Assembly: GCF_026672275.1 (NCBI RefSeq)
Contig: NZ_JANQCD010000023.1
Location: 18,811-82,810 of the forward strand
Direction of reading: 5' to 3'
Length of the DNA: 64,000 nt
Source of the DNA: Marinifilum sp. D737
Lineage (GTDB): Bacteria; Bacteroidota; Bacteroidia; Bacteroidales; Marinifilaceae
This document shows positions 17,138-26,189 of this stretch, piece by piece; the first letter of the stretch is position 1, and each line of letters begins with the position of its first letter. The position numbers were made by a program, and so were the translations under genes. Below the pieces are notes generated by a model. That model was not told the origin of the DNA and searched no databases. It saw only the letters and a program-made list of their open reading frames with translations.

Positions 17138-18011
17138 AGTGCTGTTTGCCACAGCATTTCTTAAATTTCAATCCACTTCCGCATGGGCAAGGACTGTTTC
17201 TGCTGATGCTCTGTTTGGCACGAAGCAATTTTCGTTCTGACATATTCTGATTGAAAATCTCCTCCAGCAATTGATACAGTTCCGGATGAGCTTTGGCCAG
17301 CAACTTTGGTCTTTCGAAAAAGTACTCACTGATTACTGCAAAAAACTCGGCTTTATTCGTTGCTCCATAAGGGTTGATGTCTGACTTTTCCTCGTAGATT
17401 TCTTCAATTTTCTTACTGATTAAATCCAACCAGGGAATAGAGTACTGCTTTTCCATCAATATGGAAGGAAGACCATCTATCTTGCCGTCCATTTTATCGA
17501 TAAGGTGTACAAATTCATGAATGGCCGTATTTTTCTTATCCGATTCGTTTGAGAAGCCGTGCAATAAAGCTGGTTTCGAAAGAATCATTTTGCCTTCCAT
17601 ATAACCTGTTCCTACCATGCCTAAAATTCTGGCATCTTCAGCTTGCGTTTCAAATTTGTCGTTAAAGCTGTTGGGGTAGAGCAGCACCTCAAACAGATTG
17701 GTGTATTTCCAATTGGGAAATTCAAAAACAGGAATAATTGCACTGGCAGCAACCAAAACTCTATCGGTATCATCAACTTTGGTATGAATCCCTGTAATTC
17801 TGCAATTCAATAAGAACTCTTGAACTTTATACTCGAACCTTGTTTTTTCTTCAGCCGAAAGGCTATTGTAAAAACTGACTTTTTGGATTAGAATATTTCT
17901 CCAATTGCCTGGGAAAGTTTTTTTTGGTGATATCCAGTTTTTATTGGACCATAATTTTTTAAACAAAAGATAGGCCAGTATGCCTATAGAGAGGATTGCA
18001 ATGTACTTCAT
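17133..18011 (-). CDS. MtfA-like zinc peptidase with SEC-C tail
   Basis: The 292-residue protein has an N-terminal membrane helix (about residues 1-16), then an MtfA (M90) peptidase domain with the zinc motif AIHEFVHLIDKMDG (HExxH) and downstream FFAVISEYFFERP supplying the further glutamate ligand. The last 22 residues form a SEC-C metal-binding motif (SPCPCGSGLKFKKCCG). MtfA in E. coli is a cytoplasmic peptidase that interacts with Mlc. The membrane anchor and SEC-C tail are differences from it. It lies 14 bp downstream of the GNAT gene. Confidence 0.88.
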   Translation of the reverse strand: MKYIAILSIGILAYLLFKKLWSNKNWISPKKTFPGNWRNILIQKVSFYNSLSAEEKTRFEYKVQEFLLNCRITGIHTKVDDTDRVLVAASAIIPVFEFPNWKYTNLFEVLLYPNSFNDKFETQAEDARILGMVGTGYMEGKMILSKPALLHGFSNESDKKNTAIHEFVHLIDKMDGKIDGLPSILMEKQYSIPWLDLISKKIEEIYEEKSDINPYGATNKAEFFAVISEYFFERPKLLAKAHPELYQLLEEIFNQNMSERKLLRAKQSISRNSPCPCGSGLKFKKCCGKQHY

Positions 18012-18025
18012 GAAATCTGATATTC

Positions 18026-18562
18026 TTACTTGTTGATTAAACTGTATATTGTTTCATCCCAATATTTTCCGTTGGTGAATGAATGTTCTTTTAAATGTGC
18101 TTCTTTTTCGAAACCACGCTTTTTCAATAGTTGTATTGATGCCTGATTTCCATCTAAGATATAAGCATAAATTTTATGTAATGATAATGATGATTTTCCA
18201 AAATGGATGATTTCATCAATAATTTCAGACATAAAACCTTTATTCCAATGTTTTTGTATGATTCCATAGCCAATTTCGGCTCTGCTGTGTTCTTTTGAGA
18301 TGTCAAATAATCCACCATATCCAATATCTTCGCCGGTTTCTTTTAAAGTAAACACCCACCAATATGCAGTGTTTTTCTTATTGCCCTCTAAAAAGAAATT
18401 TAATTTTTCGATTGCCTTAATTTTTGTTTGAAATGGTTCCCTAAGGATGTATTTCAAACAATCTTTCGAAGAATTGAATGTAAAGACAATGTCTGCATCT
18501 GTAGATTTCATCTCGCGAATAATCAGTCTCTTACTGTTAAGGGTAGGGAAGTGTTTATACAT
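18026..18562 (-). CDS. GNAT acetyltransferase, RimJ/RimL type
   Basis: The start at MYKHFPTLNSKRLIIREM (18562) gives a 178-residue protein of normal length for this family. RLIIREM.STDADIVF is the typical opening, GYGGLFDI and AEIGYGIIQKHWNKGFMSEI hold the acetyl-CoA-binding block, and NQASIQLLKKRGFEKEAHL the closing motif. It should acetylate an N-terminal or small-molecule amine. The longer reading adds 44 residues with no family match. It is followed closely by the MtfA-like gene. Confidence 0.87.
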   Translation of the reverse strand: MYKHFPTLNSKRLIIREMKSTDADIVFTFNSSKDCLKYILREPFQTKIKAIEKLNFFLEGNKKNTAYWWVFTLKETGEDIGYGGLFDISKEHSRAEIGYGIIQKHWNKGFMSEIIDEIIHFGKSSLSLHKIYAYILDGNQASIQLLKKRGFEKEAHLKEHSFTNGKYWDETIYSLINK

Positions 18563-18698
18563 ATTTGGACTAATGAATAAAGGTTTACTAAATGAAATAA
18601 AAACTAAAGATAGTAAAGTATGTTGAATATGATTCTGCGATTCTAAATAGGGTGAATGTTCAGAATTCTTGGATAAATCAACTAAAAGAGCCAACGAA

Positions 18699-18732
18699 TT
18701 TGATGATTATTCTTGAAATACTGCTAAATTTG
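18699..18732 (+). promoter_or_regulatory. Candidate promoter of psd
   Basis: TTTG (18699-18702) and TAAATTTG (18725-18732) precede the psd ATG by 25 bp. The -7 element fits TAnnTTTG, but the 22-bp spacer is slightly longer than usual. Confidence 0.4.
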
Positions 18733-18757
18733 TAGCTTGTATAATCTTAAAACGTTT

Positions 18758-19645
18758 ATGGAGTACATCGAATATATTGAAAGAGAGAGTGGTGAAGTGA
18801 AAAAAGAAGTAGTACCCGGTGAGGGGATGCTAAAATGGCTTTATGGATCTTTCTTTGGAAAAGCATCGTTGCATGTACTTGTAAAGAGAAAAGTAGTTTC
18901 GGCTGTTGGCGGTAGATTTATGAATAGCCGCTTGTCTAAAGGACAAATCAAGCGTTTTGTTAAAAAAAATGGAATAGATCTTTCCATTTATCACGAATCA
19001 AATAGTAAATCCTATAAGCATTTTAACGATTTCTTTTATCGTAAAATTCAAGATAAACAACGTCCAATTGGAAATGCCATCGTTTCTCCTGCTGATGGAA
19101 AAATTCTTGCTTTTTCTTCGCTTAAAGATGTAGAATCGTTTTTTATAAAGGGATCGGAATTTTCTGTTAATAGCTTTTTAGGAAATAATAAGTTGGCAAA
19201 GAAATATGTAGACGGAGCAATGGCTATTATTCGATTGGCTCCAGCCGATTATCACCGTTATCATTTTCCAGCGGAAGGAATAGCATCAAAATCGAAAAAA
19301 ATTAAAGGAAAGTATTATTCGGTTTCGCCTTTGGCTCTAAAGAAGAGTTTGGAAATATTTTGTCAGAATCAGCGAGCGTATAGCATACTGAAAACCGAAG
19401 AGTATGGAGATATTTTGATTTCGGAGGTTGGAGCAACTATGGTAGGTAGTATTATACAAACCTACAAGCAAGATACATTTGTAGAAAAGGGAAGTGAGAA
19501 AGGGTACTTTGCTTTTGGTGGATCTACCGTTGTTTTATTCTTTGAGAAAGATAAAGTTGTTTTCGATGAGGATATTGTTGAAAACACTCGACATGGATAT
19601 GAGACATCAATAAAAATGGGCGAAAATATCGCCCAAAAATTATAG
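18758..19645 (+). CDS. psd: Phosphatidylserine decarboxylase
   Basis: The ATG at 18758 (MEYIEYIERESGEV) was chosen over an upstream TTG. The 295-residue proenzyme shows the family marks: FNDFFYRKIQDKQRPIG, VSPADGKI with the catalytic Asp, APADYHRYHFPAEG with the active-site His, and the self-cleavage site FAFGGSTVVLFF, where Ser becomes the pyruvoyl group. The site is GGST rather than LGST, as in the longer soluble-type Psd proteins. The enzyme makes phosphatidylethanolamine at the inner membrane. A hairpin overlaps its 3' end. Confidence 0.92.
   Translation: MEYIEYIERESGEVKKEVVPGEGMLKWLYGSFFGKASLHVLVKRKVVSAVGGRFMNSRLSKGQIKRFVKKNGIDLSIYHESNSKSYKHFNDFFYRKIQDKQRPIGNAIVSPADGKILAFSSLKDVESFFIKGSEFSVNSFLGNNKLAKKYVDGAMAIIRLAPADYHRYHFPAEGIASKSKKIKGKYYSVSPLALKKSLEIFCQNQRAYSILKTEEYGDILISEVGATMVGSIIQTYKQDTFVEKGSEKGYFAFGGSTVVLFFEKDKVVFDEDIVENTRHGYETSIKMGENIAQKL
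19618..19634 (-). terminator. Terminator for the gene at 19654, inside the psd 3' end
   Basis: GGGCGA (19618-19623) pairs with TCGCCC (19629-19634). On the minus strand the hairpin is followed by ATTTTTATTG, so it should stop transcription coming from 19654-20142. It lies in the last codons of psd. Confidence 0.5.
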
Positions 19646-19653
19646 ATCATTTT

Positions 19654-20142
19654 CTAATTCACCATACTCATAAATATTGGAATAAATACGATTATCATTA
19701 CAGAAAAGCTCATTTGCATATAGTAATTGGTTACAAATAAACCTGAAAGTATTGCCAATTCATCATCTGTATTGGCTTCAATATCTCCGCTAAATGAATT
19801 GGTACAGGCATTTATCTGTGTATTGTCATCTCCTTGTATGGTCCATTTTGTGTTCCACATATTATTGTATTTCCAATAGTAATATTTAGAGTCTAAGCTG
19901 ATTTGAGCTTTTGTCATCCATGAGTTGTACTGAATGTCACCAATCAGCTTTCCAAATTCGTTGTAAACCTCAGTTTTTTGCTTAAAGAATCCTTTTGTTC
20001 GAAAAGTATATTTCTTTCCATTCATTTCGGCCTCACTGGTTTGTGAAAAGCTACGACTACTTAATGAACCTATTTGTTTACTGCCAGAGTATATTTGGTA
20101 TGTAGAACTAAAAAGGCCTTTTTTCCAGTTTAAGGTTTTCAT
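19654..20142 (-). CDS. Unknown protein, possibly tubby/LURP-one-like, with C-terminal membrane segment
   Basis: The 162-residue protein consists of short beta strands with turns (YQIYSGSKQIGSLSSRSF, then YTFRTKGFFKQKTEVYNEFG and KLIGDIQYNSW). It ends with a hydrophobic helix (FSVMIIVFIPIFMSMV). The pattern of paired strands describing a substance and its modification resembles LURP-one-related (tubby-like) barrels, but this is a weak similarity seen by eye. It is convergent with psd. Confidence 0.5.
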   Translation of the reverse strand: MKTLNWKKGLFSSTYQIYSGSKQIGSLSSRSFSQTSEAEMNGKKYTFRTKGFFKQKTEVYNEFGKLIGDIQYNSWMTKAQISLDSKYYYWKYNNMWNTKWTIQGDDNTQINACTNSFSGDIEANTDDELAILSGLFVTNYYMQMSFSVMIIVFIPIFMSMVN

Positions 20143-20197
20143 ATTGTTTGGTTTTTAGTGCTTCAATTCTAAAATTAGTAAATTGGTGTTTATTATA

Positions 20198-20233
20198 AAA
20201 CTAAAGATGGAAATATGATTCCATCTTTAGTTT
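20198..20233 (-). terminator. Terminator of the efflux operon
   Basis: AAACTAAAGATGGAA (20198-20212) pairs perfectly with TTCCATCTTTAGTTT (20219-20233), a 15-bp stem. It lies 30 bp after the TolC stop and has T-rich flanks on both strands. Confidence 0.85.
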
Positions 20234-20263
20234 TTATTATATTCTTACCTTACTGAAATCTTC

Positions 20264-21754
20264 TTAATAATGCACTGCCATTCCTTTTTCAAAATCAAAA
20301 AATGTTTTTCGCATTAAATCTGCCAAATTCATTTTGTAGCTAATGTAGGCTTCCAGATGTGAAATGTGTGAGTTGTCTAACCTCGCTCTGTCTAAAGCAA
20401 GAGCTTGTGTATCGATATCACCATTTGCAAATCGAGATTGTGAAATGGCAAAACTTTTTTCAGCTACTTTCACATTTTGCTCTAATAGCTGCAATCTTCT
20501 AAGGCTACTATGAAGTTTGTTAACCGTACTGATTATTTCTCTTTCAATATCGGAGGTTTCTTCTTCTATTTCAATTAAATTTTGATTGATTCTGGTTTGT
20601 GCTGCCTTAACACGAGCCTTGTTTTCTCCCCAATCTAATATTGGAATTCTCAACTGTAAAGAGATTCCAAAGTTACCAGGTCTATCCTTAAGATCACTCC
20701 AGGAATTCTTGATCGCCTTATTTAAGGAGATGTCAATGTCATTTCTATCAATACCAATGAAATCGTAATAAGCATTAATGTTTCCTGATAAAGCACCATG
20801 AGACTTTACCCTTTTAATATCCAATTCTGCCAGTTTTAATTCAAGCTGCTTTTCTTTTAATTCCATCCTGTTGTCTAAGCCCAACTTTACAGCTTGCTTT
20901 ACGTCTACTTGGATGGGATTGTATTTAAAATCGCTTACAAGAACAATGCTATCCTGTAAAGGTAAACCCAGGGTTTGTTTAAATAAATTCAACTGAGACT
21001 GATAATTCACAATGGATAAATCGTAGGTGTTTCTTGCTTCACCCAAATCAACTTCCATTTGTAGCGCTTCTACTTCTCGTATTAATCCTGCCTTAAATTT
21101 GTTTTCAGCAATTTGAAATGCCTCTTTCTGGCGATCTAATGATTTTTTTGCGATTTTCATTCGTTCTTTGGAAGCATGCAAATCATAGAAGGTCCTGCTT
21201 ACCTGAAAGATAATGTCCAGTTCGTTTCTTTTTAATCTTTTACCTGTTAAATCGTAATTGGTTTTGGCTTTTTCGTACTCTGATTTGATTTCATTGTACA
21301 TGTACAATGATTGTATGGGTTGAGTAAAACCAAATCTGGTAGAAAGCCTTAATTGTTTTTCATCCTGATCGTAATCATCGATATTGTATAAGCCAGATTG
21401 TATAAAAATATTACCATCGGTAGGTAGCGGTTGGTTTATTTTTAGATTACCAGAATAGGATAACTGTTTATCAGAGAAGTAGGTTAATCCTTCTGAATCC
21501 TGAAAAGAAGTAATTCTTTCAGAGTAGTTTGGCAACTCCATATCCATGGTGATGTGTGTTTTAAATGAACTTGTAGCTGCTTTTAAGTTGTATTCAGCAC
21601 CTTTTAAGCTCTCACTCAACATGCGAATGCTATAGCTTTGCTCTTTAGCAATGTTAATACTCAATTCCAAATCTAATGTATGTACTTTGTTTTGAGCAGT
21701 GATAGTTATTGGAGCTAATAAAATGCTCATCAATAATACAGTTGTATATTTCAT
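20264..21754 (-). CDS. TolC-family outer-membrane efflux protein
   Basis: A signal peptide (to about residue 20, ITITAQ) precedes a 496-residue TolC-type sequence. It begins with LDLELSINIAKEQSYSIRML and has paired helical repeats (YDLHASKERMKIAKKSL, FKAGLIREVEALQMEVDLGEARNTY; second half AISQSRFANGDIDTQALALDRARLD). It forms the outer-membrane channel and periplasmic tunnel of a tripartite pump. It is the last gene of the six-gene operon, 13 bp after the ATPase. Confidence 0.9.
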   Translation of the reverse strand: MKYTTVLLMSILLAPITITAQNKVHTLDLELSINIAKEQSYSIRMLSESLKGAEYNLKAATSSFKTHITMDMELPNYSERITSFQDSEGLTYFSDKQLSYSGNLKINQPLPTDGNIFIQSGLYNIDDYDQDEKQLRLSTRFGFTQPIQSLYMYNEIKSEYEKAKTNYDLTGKRLKRNELDIIFQVSRTFYDLHASKERMKIAKKSLDRQKEAFQIAENKFKAGLIREVEALQMEVDLGEARNTYDLSIVNYQSQLNLFKQTLGLPLQDSIVLVSDFKYNPIQVDVKQAVKLGLDNRMELKEKQLELKLAELDIKRVKSHGALSGNINAYYDFIGIDRNDIDISLNKAIKNSWSDLKDRPGNFGISLQLRIPILDWGENKARVKAAQTRINQNLIEIEEETSDIEREIISTVNKLHSSLRRLQLLEQNVKVAEKSFAISQSRFANGDIDTQALALDRARLDNSHISHLEAYISYKMNLADLMRKTFFDFEKGMAVHY

Positions 21755-21767
21755 TCTTTTGTGTGTT

Positions 21768-22490
21768 TTAGGATGTTAGGGAACTTTCTTTTGAGCTTAG
21801 TACAGTACTATTTGTTGTTGGTTTATCCGATACAATTAGTCCATCTTTAATAACAATGGCTCTATCAGCATATTCTGCAATATCAGGTTCATGGGTAATT
21901 AGAATAATGGTATTTCCTTCTTTGTGTAGTTCCCTGAATAAAGCCATTATTTCATTTCCTGTCTTAGAGTCTAAGTTTCCTGTAGGTTCATCGGCCAGAA
22001 TAATTCCAGGTTTTGTTGCTAAGGCTCTTGCAATGGCAACCCTTTGTCTTTGTCCTCCCGATAGCTCATTGGGTTTGTGCTCTTCTCTTGAAGAAAGTCC
22101 CATTCGGTTCAATGCTTCCTTGGCAATTTGCTTTCTCTCTACTTTGTCATAACCTGCATAAATAAGAGGGAGTTCAACATTCTGAAGAGAGCTTAGTTTG
22201 GGTAATAGATTAAATGTTTGAAAAATGAATCCAATCTTTTTGTTTCTAATTTCCGATAGCTCATCATTGTTCAAAATAGAAACATCTACCGAATCGAATA
22301 TATAATGACCAGAGCTTGGATTATCCAAACAGCCGAGAATGTTCATCAAGGTAGATTTACCGGAACCCGAAGGTCCCATTATGGAAACGAATTCATTTTC
22401 CTGGATGTTCAGATTGATGCCACGCAATGCTTCAACCTCAATTTCACCCATTGTATATTTCTTCTTTAGGTCTTTAATTTCTATAAGCAT
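21768..22490 (-). CDS. ABC transporter ATP-binding protein, MacB/LolD type
   Basis: The start at [19 protein letters not shown] (22490) gives 240 residues, the usual length. Walker A is GPSGSGKST, the signature [15 protein letters not shown] and Walker [13 protein letters not shown], with the H-loop in [13 protein letters not shown]. It supplies ATP to the FtsX-like permease encoded 10 bp upstream. In MacB and LolCDE-type systems this pair drives periplasmic mechanotransmission rather than direct transport through the membrane. Confidence 0.93.
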   Translation of the reverse strand: MLIEIKDLKKKYTMGEIEVEALRGINLNIQENEFVSIMGPSGSGKSTLMNILGCLDNPSSGHYIFDSVDVSILNNDELSEIRNKKIGFIFQTFNLLPKLSSLQNVELPLIYAGYDKVERKQIAKEALNRMGLSSREEHKPNELSGGQRQRVAIARALATKPGIILADEPTGNLDSKTGNEIMALFRELHKEGNTIILITHEPDIAEYADRAIVIKDGLIVSDKPTTNSTVLSSKESSLTS

Positions 22491-22500
22491 GGTAATGTTT

Positions 22501-23739
22501 TTACTCGTATCGTATTGATTCAATTGGACGTAGGTTAGCTGCTTTCTTTGCAGGAAGATATCCGAATGTAACTCCAACAATTACCGAAAACAGAAATGCA
22601 ATTACAACGGAATAGAGTGTAACGCTTGTGGTTATCTCGGTGAAGAGACTGATGCTTAAGGACAAGGTGAGCCCAAACAATACGCCAATAACTCCACCTG
22701 TGATACTAATGGTAAGTGATTCGGTTATAAATTGTGACAAGATTGCATCTCTTTTGGCACCAATGGCACGCCTAATTCCAATTTCTCTGGTTCTTTCCAT
22801 AACGGTTGCCAGCATAATATTCATAATGCCGATACCTCCAACCAATAAGGAGATTGCCGCAATAGAACCTAAAAGAATATTGTAAATTCTTCTTTCTTTT
22901 TCTTCTTGTTTCAATAGTTCTACAGGGATCACAATGCTGAAATCATCGTTACTAAAATGATGTCGGCTAACTACATTTTCTATCAGTTGTGCCGCTTTCG
23001 AAATGTTTTTCGAGTCTCTAACTTTAATTGTAATTTGTTTCAGTTCGCTGGCTAGCTGCTTTTCCTTATCAAATCTACCATGAAAAGTAGTAAGAGGAAT
23101 GTAAATGTCGGAATTTAAATCTCTTGAAGCCAATTCTCCAACCGTTTCGGTAAATAAGGCTTTGCTTTGCAATACCCCAATAACTTCCAGCCATTGATCA
23201 TCAATTTTAATGCTTTGTCCCAAAGGATCTCCAAGATTGAAAAACTTGTTGGCAACCTCAGAACCTATTACGCAAACCTTTAGTTGGCGTTGATATTGGT
23301 CACTGTTAATAAACCCCCCGCTTTCAACGGTGTAATTTAGAATCTCATCATATTCAGGAGTAACCCCAATCAGATTGGCTTTAAGAGATTTGTCTTCAAA
23401 TTTTACCTCCGTTTGTTTTTCTGCCTGAGGAACGATTGCATCAATTTGTGGAACAATGCTTCTGATCGATTCAACATCTTTCATCGACAATCCTCGTGAA
23501 AATTTTGCGCGAACATTTTCAAGTTCTTTATCTGATAGATCTTTGTCGCGTAATATGATATTGTTGACTCCCAATTGCTGGTATTTTTTAATAGCTTCTC
23601 GTTTGGCTCCTTCACCAATGGATAACATGGCAATTACTGATGCTACACCAAAGATGATTCCAAGCATGGTTAAAAATGATCTTACCTTGTGTTCAATTAA
23701 ACCATTAATAGCTACTCTAATGTTTTCTTCTATTTGCAT
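22501..23739 (-). CDS. MacB-type ABC transporter permease
   Basis: The 412-residue protein has one N-terminal membrane helix ([17 protein letters not shown]), a large periplasmic MacB_PCD domain (about 45-260), and three C-terminal helices around [21 protein letters not shown] (the FtsX signature) and [16 protein letters not shown] sequence. The four-helix topology matches MacB and FtsX mechanotransmitters. It is separate from its ATPase, unlike E. coli MacB, where the two are fused. Confidence 0.92.
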   Translation of the reverse strand: MQIEENIRVAINGLIEHKVRSFLTMLGIIFGVASVIAMLSIGEGAKREAIKKYQQLGVNNIILRDKDLSDKELENVRAKFSRGLSMKDVESIRSIVPQIDAIVPQAEKQTEVKFEDKSLKANLIGVTPEYDEILNYTVESGGFINSDQYQRQLKVCVIGSEVANKFFNLGDPLGQSIKIDDQWLEVIGVLQSKALFTETVGELASRDLNSDIYIPLTTFHGRFDKEKQLASELKQITIKVRDSKNISKAAQLIENVVSRHHFSNDDFSIVIPVELLKQEEKERRIYNILLGSIAAISLLVGGIGIMNIMLATVMERTREIGIRRAIGAKRDAILSQFITESLTISITGGVIGVLFGLTLSLSISLFTEITTSVTLYSVVIAFLFSVIVGVTFGYLPAKKAANLRPIESIRYE

Positions 23740-23751
23740 GATTAAAGTGTA

Positions 23752-24951
23752 TTAACTTTTTTGCTTTGTGATTTCTTGAATAGGAATGAGTTTTTGACCT
23801 TTTTTCAGATCAGTTTGGACCATGCTGAATTTGCTATTCACAGCCTGAATGGAAATTGCATGTTGTTTGGCCTCATTGTTTTCCAAAATGTATACATAGG
23901 ATTTTCCTTTGGTGGTATAGATGCAGTCGTTGCTTACAAAGTTTACTTTGTCAAAATCGGCATAGAATATCTCAGAACTAACTGTCATTCCAGGCTTTAA
24001 TCTTGGGTCAGATTCTTCTACTACAATTTCACAGTCGAATACTTTAACACTACTTTCGGTATCTTTGGGTTTGCTCAATTTACCCAAGTAATTAATCTTT
24101 CCCTGAAAACTTACCGATGGAAGTGCATCTAAACAAACTTTAACTTTTTGTCCGACTTTAATTTTCTTAAAATCCAGTTCGTTAATTTTGGTAAGTACTT
24201 TCATCTTTTTAAGATCTGGAACCAAAGCAAAAGATTGACCTAGAAATAGTTCATCCCCAACTTTGTATTTTAATTTCGTTCTTCTATTTGTTTTAATTTG
24301 AACAATTCCATTAATAGGACTTGTAATGGTAAGTTTTTCAAGAGCAGAATAGGCATTTTCAATATCATTTTCGATTTGTGTTACCTTTAGCTGCTGTATT
24401 TTAAGTTCGTTCGCACCAATTATTTGTTGAAGATTAATTCTTTTTTCTGCTTCAGCTAATTTTAACTGTACTTGTTCAAATTCAAGCTTTTTGATTTTTA
24501 GTTTTTGAGCCGATTCAAATTTGAATTTTTCAATTTCCAATTTTTTAAGATCAAAGTTGGCTTTCTCTTCCTCAAGAGAAGTTTCAAGCTTTCTTAATTG
24601 AATTTCATTACTGACTTTGGTTTTATTCAAATTTGCTTGTTCCAGCTCCAGTTTGGTTTTTAAATCGATGATTACTTTTTTAACCGATGATTGGTCAAAT
24701 TTTGCTACTATATCTCCTTTTGCTACTTCTTGTCCATTTTCAACCAGCTGAATTAGTTTGAACTCAAATCCATACCTGAAGCCTATAGATGGTAAGGAGA
24801 GAGCCTTTGAATTTACAGCTTGCAATTCCCCTGATTCATTAATTGAGGCAACATATGCACCATTTTGTATGCTGTGGATATTCTTGTCTGATTTTTTATT
24901 GCACGACCATAAAAGAATACCAACAATAATATACATTATAATACTTTTCAT
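23752..24951 (-). CDS. Periplasmic adaptor (HlyD/MacA-like) lipoprotein, third of three
   Basis: A lipoprotein signal (MYIIVGILLWSC, Cys17) precedes a split lipoyl domain (VASINESGELQAVN..ENGQEVAKGDIVAKFD in parts), a long coiled coil (about 95-200) and a beta-barrel domain (KVGQKVKVCLDALPSVSFQGKI). It links the inner-membrane permease to TolC. It is about as long as its two upstream paralogues, yet clearly diverged from them. It is 12 bp upstream of the permease gene. Confidence 0.9.
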   Translation of the reverse strand: MKSIIMYIIVGILLWSCNKKSDKNIHSIQNGAYVASINESGELQAVNSKALSLPSIGFRYGFEFKLIQLVENGQEVAKGDIVAKFDQSSVKKVIIDLKTKLELEQANLNKTKVSNEIQLRKLETSLEEEKANFDLKKLEIEKFKFESAQKLKIKKLEFEQVQLKLAEAEKRINLQQIIGANELKIQQLKVTQIENDIENAYSALEKLTITSPINGIVQIKTNRRTKLKYKVGDELFLGQSFALVPDLKKMKVLTKINELDFKKIKVGQKVKVCLDALPSVSFQGKINYLGKLSKPKDTESSVKVFDCEIVVEESDPRLKPGMTVSSEIFYADFDKVNFVSNDCIYTTKGKSYVYILENNEAKQHAISIQAVNSKFSMVQTDLKKGQKLIPIQEITKQKS

Positions 24952-24962
24952 TTTCGTGTTAT

Positions 24963-26162
24963 TTAGGATTCTTTTTCATCCTTAAAAGGATCGGTAAGAG
25001 CAATAATATCTTTAGTTTGCAGGCCTTTTTCAACAATCACAAAATCATTGTTAGAAGCTCCCAATTCCACATCCTGACGAACAAATGAGTTGCCTTTTTT
25101 GAGGTATACCCATTTATGGTTGGCTTTGGAAAATAATGCATCTGTAGGAATCAATACTTGATCATCTATTTTTGAGATGTGAATGTTGCAACTTACTGTC
25201 ATACCTGGCAATAACTTTTTAGAACTGCCTTCAATTAATGCTTCAACAGGAAATACTTTGATTTTTGTTTTGTTGTTCTTGTTTTCTGCAAGATTCGCTA
25301 TTTTATTCACCTTGGCTTTGAAAATGGTATCAGTATAGGCATCTAATCTAATTTCCACATGTTGATCAGGCAGGATTTTTGAGATGTCAATTTCATTAAT
25401 CTGAACCGTCGCCATTATCTCACTTAGGTCCGGCAATGTAATCATTGGATTTCCCGACCAGGTTTGATCCCCAATTTGCCACTTGTTATTGGTGCGCCAG
25501 TTTTTCGTTAAAATGGCAATTCCATTCGATGGACTAATTACAGTCAAACTTTTTAAAGCATTCTCACCTTCCTGTAATTTGGTTTTAAGCTGCTCGATTT
25601 TTAGAAGAGATTGTTGCAACTCTTCATTTTGCATTTTTTTGGTATTCTCGATCTCATTATTTGCTTTTCCCAGTGATATCTTTGCTTTCTGAAGTTTTAG
25701 CTCTATCTCTTTTCTGGTTACTTCAGCTTCAAATTCTGCCAATTCAAAATTAATTTTCGATATTTCATGAGATAGGGTAGATACCTTAAGGTTAGATTCA
25801 AGCTCTTCCAGCTTTGAATCATGCTGAGCTTTTAATTTTTCCAATTCTGCTTTCGCGATTTCAAGTTCATTTTTCGATTCCTCAATCACTTTACCTACTT
25901 CTGATGGATCAAAAATGATAACTGTATCTCCTTTGCAAACTTCAGTTCCATCATCCACAATTTTGATGATTTTGAGATTGCCATATCGCCATGATATATT
26001 TGGAGATGAAATGTTTATGGAATTGGTTGCTTTTAATTCACCTTCTTCTGAAAGCATGATTTGTAAATCACCTTTCTTTACGGTGTACAATCCAATTTCC
26101 GAATTGTATTTACTGTTGCAGCCAACAATAAATAGGAGTAAGGGGAAAAAATACTTGTACAT
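24963..26162 (-). CDS. Periplasmic adaptor (HlyD/MacA-like) lipoprotein, second of three
   Basis: A lipoprotein signal (FFPLLLFIVGC, Cys15) leads into VKKGDLQIMLSEEGELKATN, a lipoyl half-motif (IVDDGTEVCKGDTVIIFD), a long coiled coil (about 90-200), the second lipoyl half (LTVISPSNGIAILTKNW) and a barrel (VEIRLDAYTDTIFKAKVNKI). The architecture is the same as its neighbours. It lies 11 bp before the third adaptor gene. Confidence 0.9.
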   Translation of the reverse strand: MYKYFFPLLLFIVGCNSKYNSEIGLYTVKKGDLQIMLSEEGELKATNSINISSPNISWRYGNLKIIKIVDDGTEVCKGDTVIIFDPSEVGKVIEESKNELEIAKAELEKLKAQHDSKLEELESNLKVSTLSHEISKINFELAEFEAEVTRKEIELKLQKAKISLGKANNEIENTKKMQNEELQQSLLKIEQLKTKLQEGENALKSLTVISPSNGIAILTKNWRTNNKWQIGDQTWSGNPMITLPDLSEIMATVQINEIDISKILPDQHVEIRLDAYTDTIFKAKVNKIANLAENKNNKTKIKVFPVEALIEGSSKKLLPGMTVSCNIHISKIDDQVLIPTDALFSKANHKWVYLKKGNSFVRQDVELGASNNDFVIVEKGLQTKDIIALTDPFKDEKES

Positions 26163-26189
26163 AGTTTGTTAGAGCTGTTTTGGTTTATT